A DNA stretch of 64,000 nt from DAOUJI01 sp965219565 (GCA_965219565.1 OZ244780.1:2108001-2172000); one strand, 5' to 3'. Shown: positions 32,021 to 40,829, counted from the first letter of the stretch. Notes: generated by a model from the sequence alone, not told the origin. Program-made: numbers and translations.

Positions 32021-33724
32021 TTATGAGGTTTTTTCTCCCAACGAGGTTTTTTCTCCCAACAGAGATGTCTCCTGCTCGATCACCAAATCGTCCAGCTTTG
32101 TGAACAGCGGCTGCGGCTCCTTCAGAAGCTGTCCGGGAGGATTGAAGGTCGTGGTGTCCTCCCACACCCACCCCTGAGCCTCCACACTGCCTTCCATTCC
32201 CAGCATCTCGTGCAGCTTTTGCGACGTGAACGGCAGGAAGGGATTGAACAGAACTTTGAGGCAGTTTATCACACTGACAGCCGTCCACAAGGAAAGGGCG
32301 GCGTCTTGCAGGTCGGTCCTGACCGCGGCCCAGGGGGCCTTGCCGTCCAGGTACCTGTTGGCCTCGTGCGCCAGTCCCATGGCCTGAGTAATTGCCTGTC
32401 GGAAGCGGCAAACGCTGAGACTCTGGTCCACCGCGTTCATTGCCTCTTTGGCCGCGTCCAGCATGTTCCGGCTGGCCGGGTCCAACTCCGACGGCTCAGG
32501 TATGGCGCCGTTGAAGTTTCTCTGAACCAGCCGAAGCACCCGGTTCACCAGGTTGCCGTAGGTGGCCACCAACTCCTCATTGTTCCGGCGCACGTATTCC
32601 GACCATGAGAAGTCGGAGTCTCCCGTTTCCGGCATGTTGATGGACAGGTAGTAGCGCAGAGGGTCGGGGGGATGCCGTTCCAGATAGTCGGGAAGCCATA
32701 CGGCCCAGTTGCGGCTGGTGGAGAACTGCCGGTTCTCCAAGCTCAGGAACTCGTTGGCTGGTATGTCGTAGGGCAGGTTCAGTCCGCCGTAGCCCATGAG
32801 CATGGCGGGCCAGATTATTGAGTGAAACGGGATGTTGTCCTTGCCGATGAAGTAGTAGGACCTGGCTTCGGGGTCCGTCCAGAAGTCCGCCCATTTTTCA
32901 GACTGGCCGCTCTGCTGGCTCCACTCTTTGGAAGCTGAAAGATAGCCAATCACCGCCTCAAACCAGACGTATATCCGTTTCTCGTCGTAGCCCTCGACGG
33001 GAATGGGGACCCCCCATTCCAGGTCCCTGGATATGGCCCGGTCCCGGAGTCCGTCCTGAAGGTAGGCACGGGTGAAGTTCAGTACGTTGGGCCGCCAGTG
33101 GTCCTGCTTCCGGACCCATTCCAAGAGAGGTTCCTGGAAGTCACTGAGCCTCAAGAAGAAGTGCTTGGAATAAGTGAATTCCGGAGTAGAGCGGCAGATG
33201 CGGCAGCCCGGCTCCACCAGGTCCTGGGGGTCCAGGGTGCGCCCGCAGTTGTCGCACTGGTCACCCCTGGCGTTGGCGGCGCTGCAGTGGGGACACGTTC
33301 CCTCTACGTACCGGTCCGGCAGAAATCTGGAGCAGGTGGGACAGTAGGGCAGCTGCATCACGTCGGTGTAGATGTAGCCCTTGTTCTGCAGGGTCAAGAA
33401 GATGTCGTGGACGACTTCGCGGTGGTTCTCGGTCCCTGTGCTGGTGAAGAGGTCGAAGGTGATGCCCATTTTCTCCCATGAGTCCAGGAACTCGGCTTGG
33501 TAATGGTCTACGATTTCCCGGGGGCTCTTTCCCTCTTCATCCGCTCGGAGAGTGATTGGCGTGCCATGCTGGTCCCCGCCGGAGACCATCAGCACGTCGT
33601 TCCCCTTCATGCGGTGATAGCGAGCGAAAATGTCGGCGGGCAAGTAGCACCCGGCAAGATGCCCAAGATGGAGCGGACCGTTGGCGTAAGGCCAGGCAAC
33701 CGCTACGAGAATTCTTTGGGACAC
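32021..33724 (-). CDS. metG: Methionyl-tRNA synthetase
   Basis: 567 residues, class I synthetase charging tRNA-Met. HIGH motif NGPLHLGHLAGCYLPADI (residues ~16-33). A two-knuckle zinc region has four CxxC pairs: CPTC, CPHC, CDNC and CRIC. The KMSKS loop has the variant form ENRQFSTSRNWAVW. There is no C-terminal tRNA-binding OB domain. The last residues are a direct repeat (LGEKTS-LGEKTS) made by an 18-bp tandem duplication. It is upstream of, and abuts, the prenyl synthase gene. Confidence 0.92.
   Translation of the reverse strand: MSQRILVAVAWPYANGPLHLGHLAGCYLPADIFARYHRMKGNDVLMVSGGDQHGTPITLRADEEGKSPREIVDHYQAEFLDSWEKMGITFDLFTSTGTENHREVVHDIFLTLQNKGYIYTDVMQLPYCPTCSRFLPDRYVEGTCPHCSAANARGDQCDNCGRTLDPQDLVEPGCRICRSTPEFTYSKHFFLRLSDFQEPLLEWVRKQDHWRPNVLNFTRAYLQDGLRDRAISRDLEWGVPIPVEGYDEKRIYVWFEAVIGYLSASKEWSQQSGQSEKWADFWTDPEARSYYFIGKDNIPFHSIIWPAMLMGYGGLNLPYDIPANEFLSLENRQFSTSRNWAVWLPDYLERHPPDPLRYYLSINMPETGDSDFSWSEYVRRNNEELVATYGNLVNRVLRLVQRNFNGAIPEPSELDPASRNMLDAAKEAMNAVDQSLSVCRFRQAITQAMGLAHEANRYLDGKAPWAAVRTDLQDAALSLWTAVSVINCLKVLFNPFLPFTSQKLHEMLGMEGSVEAQGWVWEDTTTFNPPGQLLKEPQPLFTKLDDLVIEQETSLLGEKTSLGEKTS
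32025..32060 (-). repeat. 18-bp tandem duplication at the 3' end of metG
   Basis: Two perfect copies of an 18-base unit (32025-32042 and 32043-32060). It is in frame and adds six residues to the MetG tail. Each unit contains GGGAG on the minus strand, so it also doubles a possible ribosome-binding sequence in front of the prenyl synthase start at 32020. Confidence 0.85.
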
Positions 33725-33914
33725 GAGGGAGAGTCCTTTTCTCTATCGAATATAGGCACGGACCGGAGCGGCTCGGTCATCGACGTTCCACAACAATACG
33801 GCGCCAGTGCCGTCCGGCGCCGTTAAAACCAACTACCGTATCTGTGCCGCCCGAAATCTAATTCCATCTATTTCATTCTAATTGTAGACCCGCCGCCTCA
33901 AGGGTTCAAGAGCG

Positions 33915-33940
33915 CAGAACGTTCGAGGTCGAACGTTCTG
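33915..33940 (-). terminator. 12-bp perfect inverted repeat after rsmI
   Basis: Arms 33915-33926 and 33929-33940, beginning two bases past the rsmI stop and ahead of metG on the same strand. It is a strong hairpin, but the minus-strand side has no clear T-run. It is probably a terminator or mRNA-end stabiliser. Confidence 0.5.
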
Positions 33941-33942
33941 TT

Positions 33943-34761
33943 TCACCCGCTGAGTTCCAGCCAGACCCGATACACCTGGTTCTTGGACGCTCCCAGCCCA
34001 GCCGCGACCTGGGCCACCGCTTCCCGCGCCCGCAGACCTTCAGCTTTCAGGACGGACAACCGCTCCTTGATTTGGCCGTCGTCAACGTCGTCTTCAACTT
34101 GGGCGGGCGGAGCGATCACCAGGGTCACCTCCCCTCTGGGTTCGCTGAAATGGGCCACCGCTTGCGAAACCGTCCCCCGAAATATTTCTTCGTGGAATTT
34201 GGTCATCTCACGACAGACCGCCATCTCACGGTCTCCGAGACAGTCCAACATGTCCTCCAGAGACGCTTTCAAGCGGTGGGGCGCCTCGAACATAACCAGG
34301 GCATGTTCTTCCCCTGAAACGGCTTCCAGGGCGCGTCTCCTATCAGCCCTTCGACGGGGCAGGAAACCCAGGAACAAGAAGGACCTGCTGGGGATGCCGG
34401 ACGCGGCTACAGCGGCGGTGACCGCGGACGGTCCGGGAATCGGCACGACGTCCGCTCCCTGGCCCCGCGCCGCCTCGACTAAGTAGAGTCCCGGGTCGCT
34501 GATGCCGGGCATTCCGGCGTCGGTGACCAGCGTCACGTCCTCCGCAGCAAGTCTGGCCAGGATTTCAGGAGTGCGGGACTTCTGGTTGTGTTCGTTGAAG
34601 CTCACCATAGGGGTTTCGATCCCGTAATGCCGCAGAAGCCTTGCCGTAGTCCTCGTATCCTCGGCGGCGATCAGACCCGATTCTTCCAACGCTCGGAGGG
34701 CGCGCAGAGTTATGTCCTCCAGGTTCCCGATGGGCGTGGCGGCCACGTACAGGCAGGGCAT
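33943..34761 (-). CDS. rsmI: 16S rRNA (cytidine1402-2'-O)-methyltransferase
   Basis: Methylates the ribose of C1402 in 16S rRNA. 272 residues, tetrapyrrole-methylase fold. Visible: LYVAATPIGNLEDITLRALR (residues ~4-23), IAAEDTRTTARLLRHYGI (~31-48), VTLVTDAGMPGISDPG (~76-91) and VPIPGPSAVTAAVAASGIPS. A C-terminal ~60-residue extension has the RsmI helix-turn-helix-like end (GLGASKNQVYRVWLEL). It follows radC by three bases, so the two genes form an operon. Confidence 0.92.
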   Translation of the reverse strand: MPCLYVAATPIGNLEDITLRALRALEESGLIAAEDTRTTARLLRHYGIETPMVSFNEHNQKSRTPEILARLAAEDVTLVTDAGMPGISDPGLYLVEAARGQGADVVPIPGPSAVTAAVAASGIPSRSFLFLGFLPRRRADRRRALEAVSGEEHALVMFEAPHRLKASLEDMLDCLGDREMAVCREMTKFHEEIFRGTVSQAVAHFSEPRGEVTLVIAPPAQVEDDVDDGQIKERLSVLKAEGLRAREAVAQVAAGLGASKNQVYRVWLELSG

Positions 34762-34764
34762 GGC

Positions 34765-35475
34765 TCAGAATCCCAGTCCCCTATTTTTCATGCTCACGTA
34801 AGAGGCTCCTGCCAGGACGATGTGGTCCAGCAGCTCGACTCCCAACGTGTCTCCCGCCCCCCTGAGCTGAGCGGTAATGGAGGCGTCTTCGGGACTGGGA
34901 GTGGGGTCGCCCGACGGGTGGTTGTGAACGGCAACAATCGAGACTGCATTGGCCCGTACGGCTGGCTTGAACACGTCCGCCGGGCGCACCACAGCCGAAT
35001 TCACAGTGCCGATATAGACCTGGCTAATGCCCAGAACCCGGTTCTTGGAATCCAATAGGAGCGCCCTCAAGTGTTCCTGCTCCAGCCGCGCCATGTCGGC
35101 CAGCAGCAGATTGGCTACGTCCTCCGGCCCAGAAATCACGGCCCTGTCCTCCGGATGCAATGAAACTAGACGGCGGCCCAATTCAAGCGCAGCCATAAGC
35201 TGGCAGACTTTTGCGTCGCTGAGTCCTTTAACGGAGCACAGTTCCCGGTAGTCTCCCCGGGCCAGCCCCGCAAGGCCGTCATATTCGGCGAGAAGCCGCA
35301 CGGACAGGTTTAGTACATTCTCTCCGGCGACTCCGGTACGAAGCAGAATGGCGATAAGCTCGGCATTGCTAAGATGGCTAGGTCCGTGGTCCCTCAGCCG
35401 CTCCCGCGGGCGTTCGCCCGTGGGCAGGTCCCTTATCAGCGTGCCGTAGTGGGCGGAAGCCCCGTTGGCTGTCAT
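34765..35475 (-). CDS. radC: RadC family JAB/MPN protein
   Basis: 236 residues. An N-terminal helix-hairpin-helix region (RLRDHGPSHLSNAELIAILL) precedes the JAB metalloprotease-like core. The core has the metal motif VAVHNHPSGDPTPSPEDASI (around residues 180-199) and an upstream Glu. The name comes from DNA-repair genetics, but the real function is unsettled. A TATAAT on the minus strand at 35526-35531 could be its -10 box (no good -35). It is the first gene of radC-rsmI. Confidence 0.88.
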   Translation of the reverse strand: MTANGASAHYGTLIRDLPTGERPRERLRDHGPSHLSNAELIAILLRTGVAGENVLNLSVRLLAEYDGLAGLARGDYRELCSVKGLSDAKVCQLMAALELGRRLVSLHPEDRAVISGPEDVANLLLADMARLEQEHLRALLLDSKNRVLGISQVYIGTVNSAVVRPADVFKPAVRANAVSIVAVHNHPSGDPTPSPEDASITAQLRGAGDTLGVELLDHIVLAGASYVSMKNRGLGF

Positions 35476-35701
35476 TTATTCTCCTGGCTCCAAAGAGCGA
35501 CCCGTACCGGGTTCCGGCCTTGGGAATTATACATCCGAATAGGTCACGGCAATTCCGTCGTAGTCAACCATCCCAGGACCCTTCACACAATTGAACCTTT
35601 TTATGGAAACTTTGTCACGGACTTGATGACACTATGAAACAGTGGATTGCAATCGGGTTTTGGAATAAAATAAGGCGAATCAATTCTCCATAGAGGTGCG
35701 C

Positions 35702-36559
35702 TTGGCGATACAGACTCAACCCATAGACAAGACGGCGCGAACCAACGGAATCAATTTCCACTATCTGGAATGGGGGTCGCCCGACGATCCGCCTGTCATT
35801 CTGCTGCACGGCTTCCGGGGCCACGCCCACTCCTGGGACGACGTGTCCGCCGTGCTGTGCAACCGGCGGCGTGTTCTGGCCCTGGACCAGCGCGGCAGGG
35901 GAGACAGCGACTGGGCCTCCGACGGGGACTATTCCATGGGCGCCTACGCCGAGGACGCCAAAGCTTTCGCCGACGCTCTGGGCATCGGCAAGTTCGATCT
36001 CATCGGCCACTCCATGGGCGGAAGAAACAGCATGGAGTTCACTTCCCGTTATCCGAGCATGGTGGAAAAGCTCGTTCTGGTGGACGTGGGGCCCGTCTCA
36101 GACCCCAAGGGTCTGGCCCGCATAAACAAGGAAGTGGAGACGGCGCCGGAGGAGTTTGAGTCTTTCGAGGCCGTCATGGAATACGCCCGGCCTCAGAAAA
36201 AGTACGCTTCAGAAGAAACTCTTCAAAGGCGCATGAGATACGCCACAAAGCAGCTCCCCGCTGGACCAGGCGGCGCCCCCGGAAAAACCGTGTGGCGCTA
36301 CGACGTGGCCATACGCGACAACAGGCGCAAGGGCGGCGGGGCGCCGGACGTGGATTTGTGGCCTAAGTTGGCCGCGATGTCATGCCCCACCCTCATCGTA
36401 CGCGGAGAGGAGAGCGACATACTCTCTCCTGAGGTCGCCGCCCGCATGGTTAAAGACATGCCCAACGCCAGGTGCATAGAGGTCCCCAAGGCCGGCCACA
36501 TGGTGTTCGAAGACAACCCTGACGCCTTCAACGCCATTCTGGCCGAATTCCTAACGTGA
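35702..36559 (+). CDS. Alpha/beta hydrolase
   Basis: About 285 residues. Oxyanion segment VILLHGFRGHAHSWDD (residues ~28-43), LALDQRGRGDSDWASDG, nucleophile elbow FDLIGHSMGGRNSMEF (Ser about 104), acid TLIVRGEESDILSPEVA and late His VPKAGHMVFEDNP. The triad is complete. TTG 35702 has AGAGG five bases upstream. GTG 35696, two codons earlier, overlaps that site. Ten bases separate it from the S51 peptidase gene, so it is probably an operon. The substrate is unknown. Confidence 0.85.
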   Translation: MAIQTQPIDKTARTNGINFHYLEWGSPDDPPVILLHGFRGHAHSWDDVSAVLCNRRRVLALDQRGRGDSDWASDGDYSMGAYAEDAKAFADALGIGKFDLIGHSMGGRNSMEFTSRYPSMVEKLVLVDVGPVSDPKGLARINKEVETAPEEFESFEAVMEYARPQKKYASEETLQRRMRYATKQLPAGPGGAPGKTVWRYDVAIRDNRRKGGGAPDVDLWPKLAAMSCPTLIVRGEESDILSPEVAARMVKDMPNARCIEVPKAGHMVFEDNPDAFNAILAEFLT

Positions 36560-36568
36560 GGTGTTTCG

Positions 36569-37246
36569 ATGGCTGGTGCGATTGTACTCATGGGAGGAGA
36601 CGAGTTCCGAAGCGGTTGCGAGGAAATGGACCGTAACATCCTAGCCTCGACAGGCAAGGAGAGTCCACGGGTGATAGTTGTGCCCACGGCCGCAGTGGGC
36701 GGAGTGCAGAAAGCCGCCGACAACGGCGTCGAGTATTTCTCGTCGCTTGGGGCGCAGGCTGAAGCCTTGATGATTAGGGATGGGCGTCAGGCCAGCGACC
36801 CGCAATACGTGAACCGGTTGCGAGGCGCATCCGTGCTCTACTTCGCGGGCGGCAGCCCCGACATCCTCCTGGCGGCGCTGCGCGGTTCTACACTGCTCCA
36901 CCGCATCATAACCGGTATAAGGGAAGACCTGACCGTGGTCGGCTCCAGCGCCGGGGCGATGGTCCTGGGATCCCAGCTAAGGTCTCCACGCACTGGAAAT
37001 TGGGCCGGGGGACTGGGCCTGGTCCCCAACGTGGCGATATTCCCCCACCACGAAAGGGCCGACAAGGGCGAAACTGCGAGCACAGAGACTCCTGACGGTT
37101 TGACCATCGTTGGAATAGATTCCATGACCGGGTGCTCTATATCTGCGGGAGAGTGGACGATCGTCGGAGGCGGTCAGGTAACCGTATATTCCGGCGGCTC
37201 CCCGTCAGTCTACACGGCGGGCCAGAGCGTTCCGGCGATAGACTAG
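36569..37246 (+). CDS. Peptidase S51 (cyanophycinase/dipeptidase E-like) protein
   Basis: 225 residues with a class I glutamine amidotransferase-like fold. Visible: IVLMGGDEFRSGC (residues ~5-17), RVIVVPTAAVGG, VLYFAGGSPDILLAAL and the serine nucleophile turn VVGSSAGAMVLGSQL (~127-141). Also GLGLVPNVAIFPHHE, a typical late histidine segment. Cyanophycinases cleave beta-Asp-Arg dipeptides, but short relatives like this one have unproven substrates. It overlaps the convergent nucleotidyltransferase by four bases. Confidence 0.8.
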   Translation: MAGAIVLMGGDEFRSGCEEMDRNILASTGKESPRVIVVPTAAVGGVQKAADNGVEYFSSLGAQAEALMIRDGRQASDPQYVNRLRGASVLYFAGGSPDILLAALRGSTLLHRIITGIREDLTVVGSSAGAMVLGSQLRSPRTGNWAGGLGLVPNVAIFPHHERADKGETASTETPDGLTIVGIDSMTGCSISAGEWTIVGGGQVTVYSGGSPSVYTAGQSVPAID

Positions 37247-37956
37247 GGAGCCTCAGGCCCGCTCAAAAAGGCCTCAGCCTCCCGGAGGTCTTTGTGCGAG
37301 TCCACGCTCCGCCAGAAAGCGGTCGATCTGAACGCACCCAGCAGACCCGCCCGGGCCAATTCGGGGAAGGTGGAGTCCTCGTGGGCTCCCACGTCGGGCA
37401 AGCCCTGTTCAACAGCCCTTGAGAAAACGTAGATTCCGGCGTTAATCCAGTGGGGCAGTTGGGCCTTCTCCAGGAAGCCCCCGATGAGGTCCTCGGTGTT
37501 CACCTCCACAATCCCGTACGGACTGACGAAGGGAGTCACCATTACAGTGGCTGCGTGGTCCGGGTTCAATTGCAGGCGTTTACGATGCCTGTCCATAACC
37601 GCCGAGAGCTGCTCAGCTGTGACTATGTCGCCATTAGTAACGAATACAGACTCCTCGGTTTCAGGCACAAGGGACATGCCCTTCTTGACAGCGCCGCCCG
37701 TGCCCAGAGGGCTGTCCTCAATGCTGTAGTGCGCGTTGAATCCGTGGTCTGAGCCGTCGCCAAAATAGTCCATGACGGCCTCATGCCTGTATCCCGCCAG
37801 GAACACCACGTCGGTCACCCCCGCATCCTTCATCCATTGGACTTGGTGCCAAAGCAAAGGCTTCCCGTTCAGCGGGACCATGGGCTTGGGAAGAGAGTCG
37901 GTCAGTGGCCGGAGGCGCTCGCCCCGCCCTCCGGCAAGGATTAGTGCATAAGTCAA
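37243..37956 (-). CDS. Sugar-nucleotide (NDP-sugar) pyrophosphorylase-like nucleotidyltransferase
   Basis: 237 residues, GT-A-like nucleotidyltransferase. Visible: ALILAGGRGERLRPLTDSLP (residues ~4-23), with the signature GGxGxRLxPLT, then KPMVPLNGKPLLWHQVQWM, a VTNGDIV Asp site, and GTGGAVKKGMSLV. The length matches mannose-1-phosphate guanylyltransferase/MurU-like enzymes without a C-terminal beta-helix. The sugar phosphate used is unknown. Confidence 0.85.
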   Translation of the reverse strand: MTYALILAGGRGERLRPLTDSLPKPMVPLNGKPLLWHQVQWMKDAGVTDVVFLAGYRHEAVMDYFGDGSDHGFNAHYSIEDSPLGTGGAVKKGMSLVPETEESVFVTNGDIVTAEQLSAVMDRHRKRLQLNPDHAATVMVTPFVSPYGIVEVNTEDLIGGFLEKAQLPHWINAGIYVFSRAVEQGLPDVGAHEDSTFPELARAGLLGAFRSTAFWRSVDSHKDLREAEAFLSGPEAP

Positions 37957-37976
37957 TTGCCTTTATTCCAGGCCTA

Positions 37977-38126
37977 CTATTCTTCACGACCCTGGTCGGG
38001 GCCGGTGTCTTGCTCTGGATGGAGATTGCCTTCGTCGATTTGGGCCAGCATCTCATCCAGGTCATACCCCTGGTTACACAATGGGGCCTGTCCAATCCGT
38101 TTTGAGACACGTAATTCTCCATCCAT
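37977..38126 (-). pseudogene. Orphan MazE-like antitoxin fragment
   Basis: A 49-residue frame from ATG 38126 with GGGAGG eight bases upstream. The text MDGELRVSKRIGQAPL and GYDLDEMLAQIDEGNLHPEQ, then DTGPDQGREE-stop, resembles the C-terminal half of MazE/PemI antitoxins (DGEL-V, then a DELLA-like helix, then D-GPPVGREVW). The AbrB-type N-terminal DNA-binding half is absent: a TGA lies in frame 13 codons upstream. No MazF toxin follows. It stops just before the usual final Trp. It is either a short expressed peptide or a relic; relic is more likely. Confidence 0.5.
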
Positions 38127-38216
38127 GACAAGAGCCTCCCGCCGATATGGGCGTATTATATATCATTCCGTAACTGCTGCCTGGCACTCTGCGCAGCTGG
38201 CCTCAGGGTTTTCTCC

Positions 38217-38246
38217 TTGACAGCGGGCAAAGGCCGTTAGTATCTT
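38217..38246 (+). promoter_or_regulatory. Candidate sigma-70-type promoter for the alpha/beta hydrolase at 38360
   Basis: TTGACA at 38217-38222, an 18-base spacer and TATCTT at 38241-38246, about 105 bases ahead of the start codon. Confidence 0.5.
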
Positions 38247-38359
38247 TGAGCACGCTGCGCGCCTGATTTCACGCTCAATGGGCCCGACTACCGGCTCCTT
38301 AGACCCTCTGTCCCAGCATTATCCAAAGTGGGGGCGTACAGTTCAGGAGAAGAGAATCC

Positions 38360-39244
38360 ATGCACACAGGGGCGCCTCAAGCCAAACGGCTCCAGACCTC
38401 CCAGATAAGTATGAAATACCTGGACTGGGGCCGCCCCGACACCCATCCGACGGAGTACGACGACACCGTAGTGCTTTGTCTCCATGGCCTGGCCTCTTCC
38501 GGCAAGTGGTATGACATAGTTCTGCCTTACCTGGCGGATTCGTACCACTGCGTAGCCCCGGACCAGAGAGGCCACGGTGAGACGGACCAACCAGAAACCG
38601 GTTACGACTGGAGGACCCTCACCGGCGACGCTATAAAACTGCTGGACCATCTCGGCTACGAAAAGGCCATAGTCCTGGGCCATTCATGGGGCGCGTTCGT
38701 GGCCTTGTCGATGGCTGCCCTCCACCCGGAACGAACGGCCAAGCTGTGCATGATAGACGGAGGATATTCCGACTGGCGGAAATGGCCGGGCGCAAACTAC
38801 GAAGCCTTCCGTCAGCGGCTCCGCCCCCGCAACGTTGGAGGGACCCGCGAGGAATATCTAGCCAAGGTGCAATACCACCTGAGGGAGTGTTGGAACGAAA
38901 AGATGGAGGAAATCATCCTGTCGATGATAAGGGTGGGGGAAGACGGGCAAGTAACGGACATCCTGAAGCCTTCCACCCACTCCCAGATATTGGACGCCAT
39001 GTGGGAAGAACCCTCATCGACCTGGTTCGACCGGGTGAAGTGCCCTGCCCTGGTCGTCGCTGCCGGCCCCAGGGCCAACACCAACCCGGAGTTTACCGCC
39101 TTCCGCATGGCCATGGCCGACGCCGCCCAGTCCGCCATTGCGGACTGCCGTTTCGAATGGATTCCGGACACCATCCACGACATCGGCTACCACAAACCCT
39201 CGGAGCTGGCCAAGGCCATCCACGCCTTCATCGCGCCTGCTTAA
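38360..39244 (+). CDS. Alpha/beta hydrolase
   Basis: 294 residues. Oxyanion segment TVVLCLHGLASSGKWYDIV (residues ~41-59), CVAPDQRGHGETDQPETGYD, nucleophile elbow AIVLGHSWGAFVALSMAALH (Ser about 116) and a late His in IPDTIHDIGYHKP. The triad looks complete. ATG 38360 follows AGGAG at 14 bases and AAGAG nearer. It resembles haloalkane-dehalogenase/esterase-like members, but the GHSWG elbow alone does not set the substrate. It is a single-gene unit ended by a strong palindrome. Confidence 0.83.
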   Translation: MHTGAPQAKRLQTSQISMKYLDWGRPDTHPTEYDDTVVLCLHGLASSGKWYDIVLPYLADSYHCVAPDQRGHGETDQPETGYDWRTLTGDAIKLLDHLGYEKAIVLGHSWGAFVALSMAALHPERTAKLCMIDGGYSDWRKWPGANYEAFRQRLRPRNVGGTREEYLAKVQYHLRECWNEKMEEIILSMIRVGEDGQVTDILKPSTHSQILDAMWEEPSSTWFDRVKCPALVVAAGPRANTNPEFTAFRMAMADAAQSAIADCRFEWIPDTIHDIGYHKPSELAKAIHAFIAPA

Positions 39245-39285
39245 GAACGAGGACAACTGGCCTTGCCGACTTTCAAACAGTCATT

Positions 39286-39315
39286 GGTAGGGGCGACCGG
39301 CCGGTCGCCCCTACC
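39286..39315. repeat. Perfect 30-bp palindrome (REP-like element or terminator)
   Basis: Two 15-base arms with no spacer (39286-39300 and 39301-39315), composed of a GTAGGGGCGACC-type arm. It lies 42 bases after a hydrolase stop and about 100 bases before the hemA promoter. Such GTAGGGGC palindromes recur in many genomes as short intergenic repeats. Only one copy was seen in this window. Confidence 0.65.
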
Positions 39316-39413
39316 TGGTTCAGCGCTGGGCCTCTTTTCGGCTGGAGGACTGGGTTCTCCGTCAGCTGAACCCAGAAGGCGGTCCCGGCCCGCCTCTCTA
39401 ACGGCGAATTCGA

Positions 39414-39443
39414 TTGACTTCAGCGACTCGCCTGTGTTATACC
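39414..39443 (+). promoter_or_regulatory. Candidate promoter for hemA-hemL
   Basis: TTGACT at 39414-39419, an 18-base spacer and TATACC at 39438-39443, 100 bases upstream of the hemA start. The 100-base leader shows no obvious regulatory hairpin. Confidence 0.55.
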
Positions 39444-39542
39444 CTGATTTGGATTTAACCGTTCAAAAATGCCTTATTCCCAACCGACACATTTCTCTTC
39501 CGCCAGAACGCACAGGTTGTTCCCGCTAGTAGAGGAGGCGCC

Positions 39543-40820
39543 TTGGACTTCCTTGTAGTGGGCCTTAACCACCGCACCGCTCCCATCGAAGTGCGGGAGA
39601 AGTTGGCCGTCCCCAAGACCCAACTCCCTGACGCCCTCAAAGCCATGAACGACGCCTTCGGCGGAGGCGTGCTTCTTTGCACGTGCAACCGTTCCGAGAT
39701 ATACGCCCAGGGAACGGAACCCAACATTGACGAGTCCATCGAGGAATTCCTCACGGACCAATTTGGCGTCTCCATCACCGAGATAGAACGATACCTGTAC
39801 AGCTACCGTGCCGTAGACTGTGTCCACCACCTGTTCCGGGTCGCCTCCGGGCTTGACTCGATGATCCTGGGCGAGGGCGAAATCCTCGGCCAGGTCAGGG
39901 ACGCCTTTGGAGCGGCGGTCCAGTCGGACGCCGTTCCGCAACAGCTGTCCCGCCTCTTCCACCAAGCCCTCCGGGTGGGGAAGAAAGTCAGGACTCAGAC
40001 CGGTATAAGCAGAAACGCCCTCAGCATCAGCCGTGTATGCGTGGACCTGGCCAGGAACCTCCGCAGCGACCTGAGCCAACTGAAGGTCATGGTGGTGGGA
40101 GCCGGAGAGGCTGGGGAGCTTGCGGCCCGAGCCCTGAAGAACTCCGGTGTCGAAGAGGTGGCGGTCGCCAACCGCACTTTCCAACGCGGCGTGGAGTTGG
40201 CCGAATCCTTGTCCGGCCATGCCATAGCGTTCGAGATGATTCCCGAAGCGCTGAAAGACGTGGACATCATCATCACGTCCACCGACGCCCCCGGCTACGT
40301 CATCGACGCCCAGACGGTCTATGAGGCCATGGCGGAACGGCCCGAAAGGCCGCTCTACCTGATAGACATTGCCGTGCCCAGGGACGTAGACCCGGAATGC
40401 GCCCTCTTCAACAACGTTCTTGTCTACGACGTGGACGACCTCCGAAACATCTCCGACTCCAACAGGTTGGAGAAGGAACAGGAAGCTGCCAAGGCCGAGG
40501 AAATCGTGTCCGATGAAGTGCGTCGGTTCGACAAGGCCCTGAACACCCTTCAGACTGTCCCCACCATCACGGCCATACGACAGATGGCGGAAGACATCCG
40601 CGCGGGCGAGCTTGAGAAGCTAATCCGTCGCATGGACCCGGCTCTCAGCGCCTCGGACGTCAAGGACATGGAAGCCATGACCAGAGCCATCGTCAACAAG
40701 CTGCTCCATGCCCCAACCCGATACCTCAGATACACCGCCGACCCGGAGCGGGTGCGCACCGTCAGAGACGTGTTCGGAGTAGATTTCCTCTCTGAAGAGA
40801 ATCTCCCAGAGGACGCCTAG
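39543..40820 (+). CDS. hemA: Glutamyl-tRNA reductase
   Basis: First committed step of C5-pathway tetrapyrrole synthesis: NADPH reduction of glutamyl-tRNA to glutamate-1-semialdehyde. 425 residues. Catalytic Cys48 in LLCTCNRSEIYA, HRTAPIEVREKLAVP at the N-terminus, the loop GLDSMILGEGEILGQVRDAF, the NADPH motif VMVVGAGEAGELAARAL, VANRTFQRGVELAE and a C-terminal dimerisation helix. The start is TTG 39543 just behind AGGAGG. hemL follows after nine bases. Confidence 0.95.
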   Translation: MDFLVVGLNHRTAPIEVREKLAVPKTQLPDALKAMNDAFGGGVLLCTCNRSEIYAQGTEPNIDESIEEFLTDQFGVSITEIERYLYSYRAVDCVHHLFRVASGLDSMILGEGEILGQVRDAFGAAVQSDAVPQQLSRLFHQALRVGKKVRTQTGISRNALSISRVCVDLARNLRSDLSQLKVMVVGAGEAGELAARALKNSGVEEVAVANRTFQRGVELAESLSGHAIAFEMIPEALKDVDIIITSTDAPGYVIDAQTVYEAMAERPERPLYLIDIAVPRDVDPECALFNNVLVYDVDDLRNISDSNRLEKEQEAAKAEEIVSDEVRRFDKALNTLQTVPTITAIRQMAEDIRAGELEKLIRRMDPALSASDVKDMEAMTRAIVNKLLHAPTRYLRYTADPERVRTVRDVFGVDFLSEENLPEDA

Positions 40821-40829
40821 GAGGCTCCT

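Noticed and set aside
33915..33940. LexA or other SOS box in the GAACGTTC palindrome
   Set aside because: The spacing does not fit the GAAC-N4-GTTC operator, and the element lies directly after a stop codon. A hairpin at the mRNA end explains it better.
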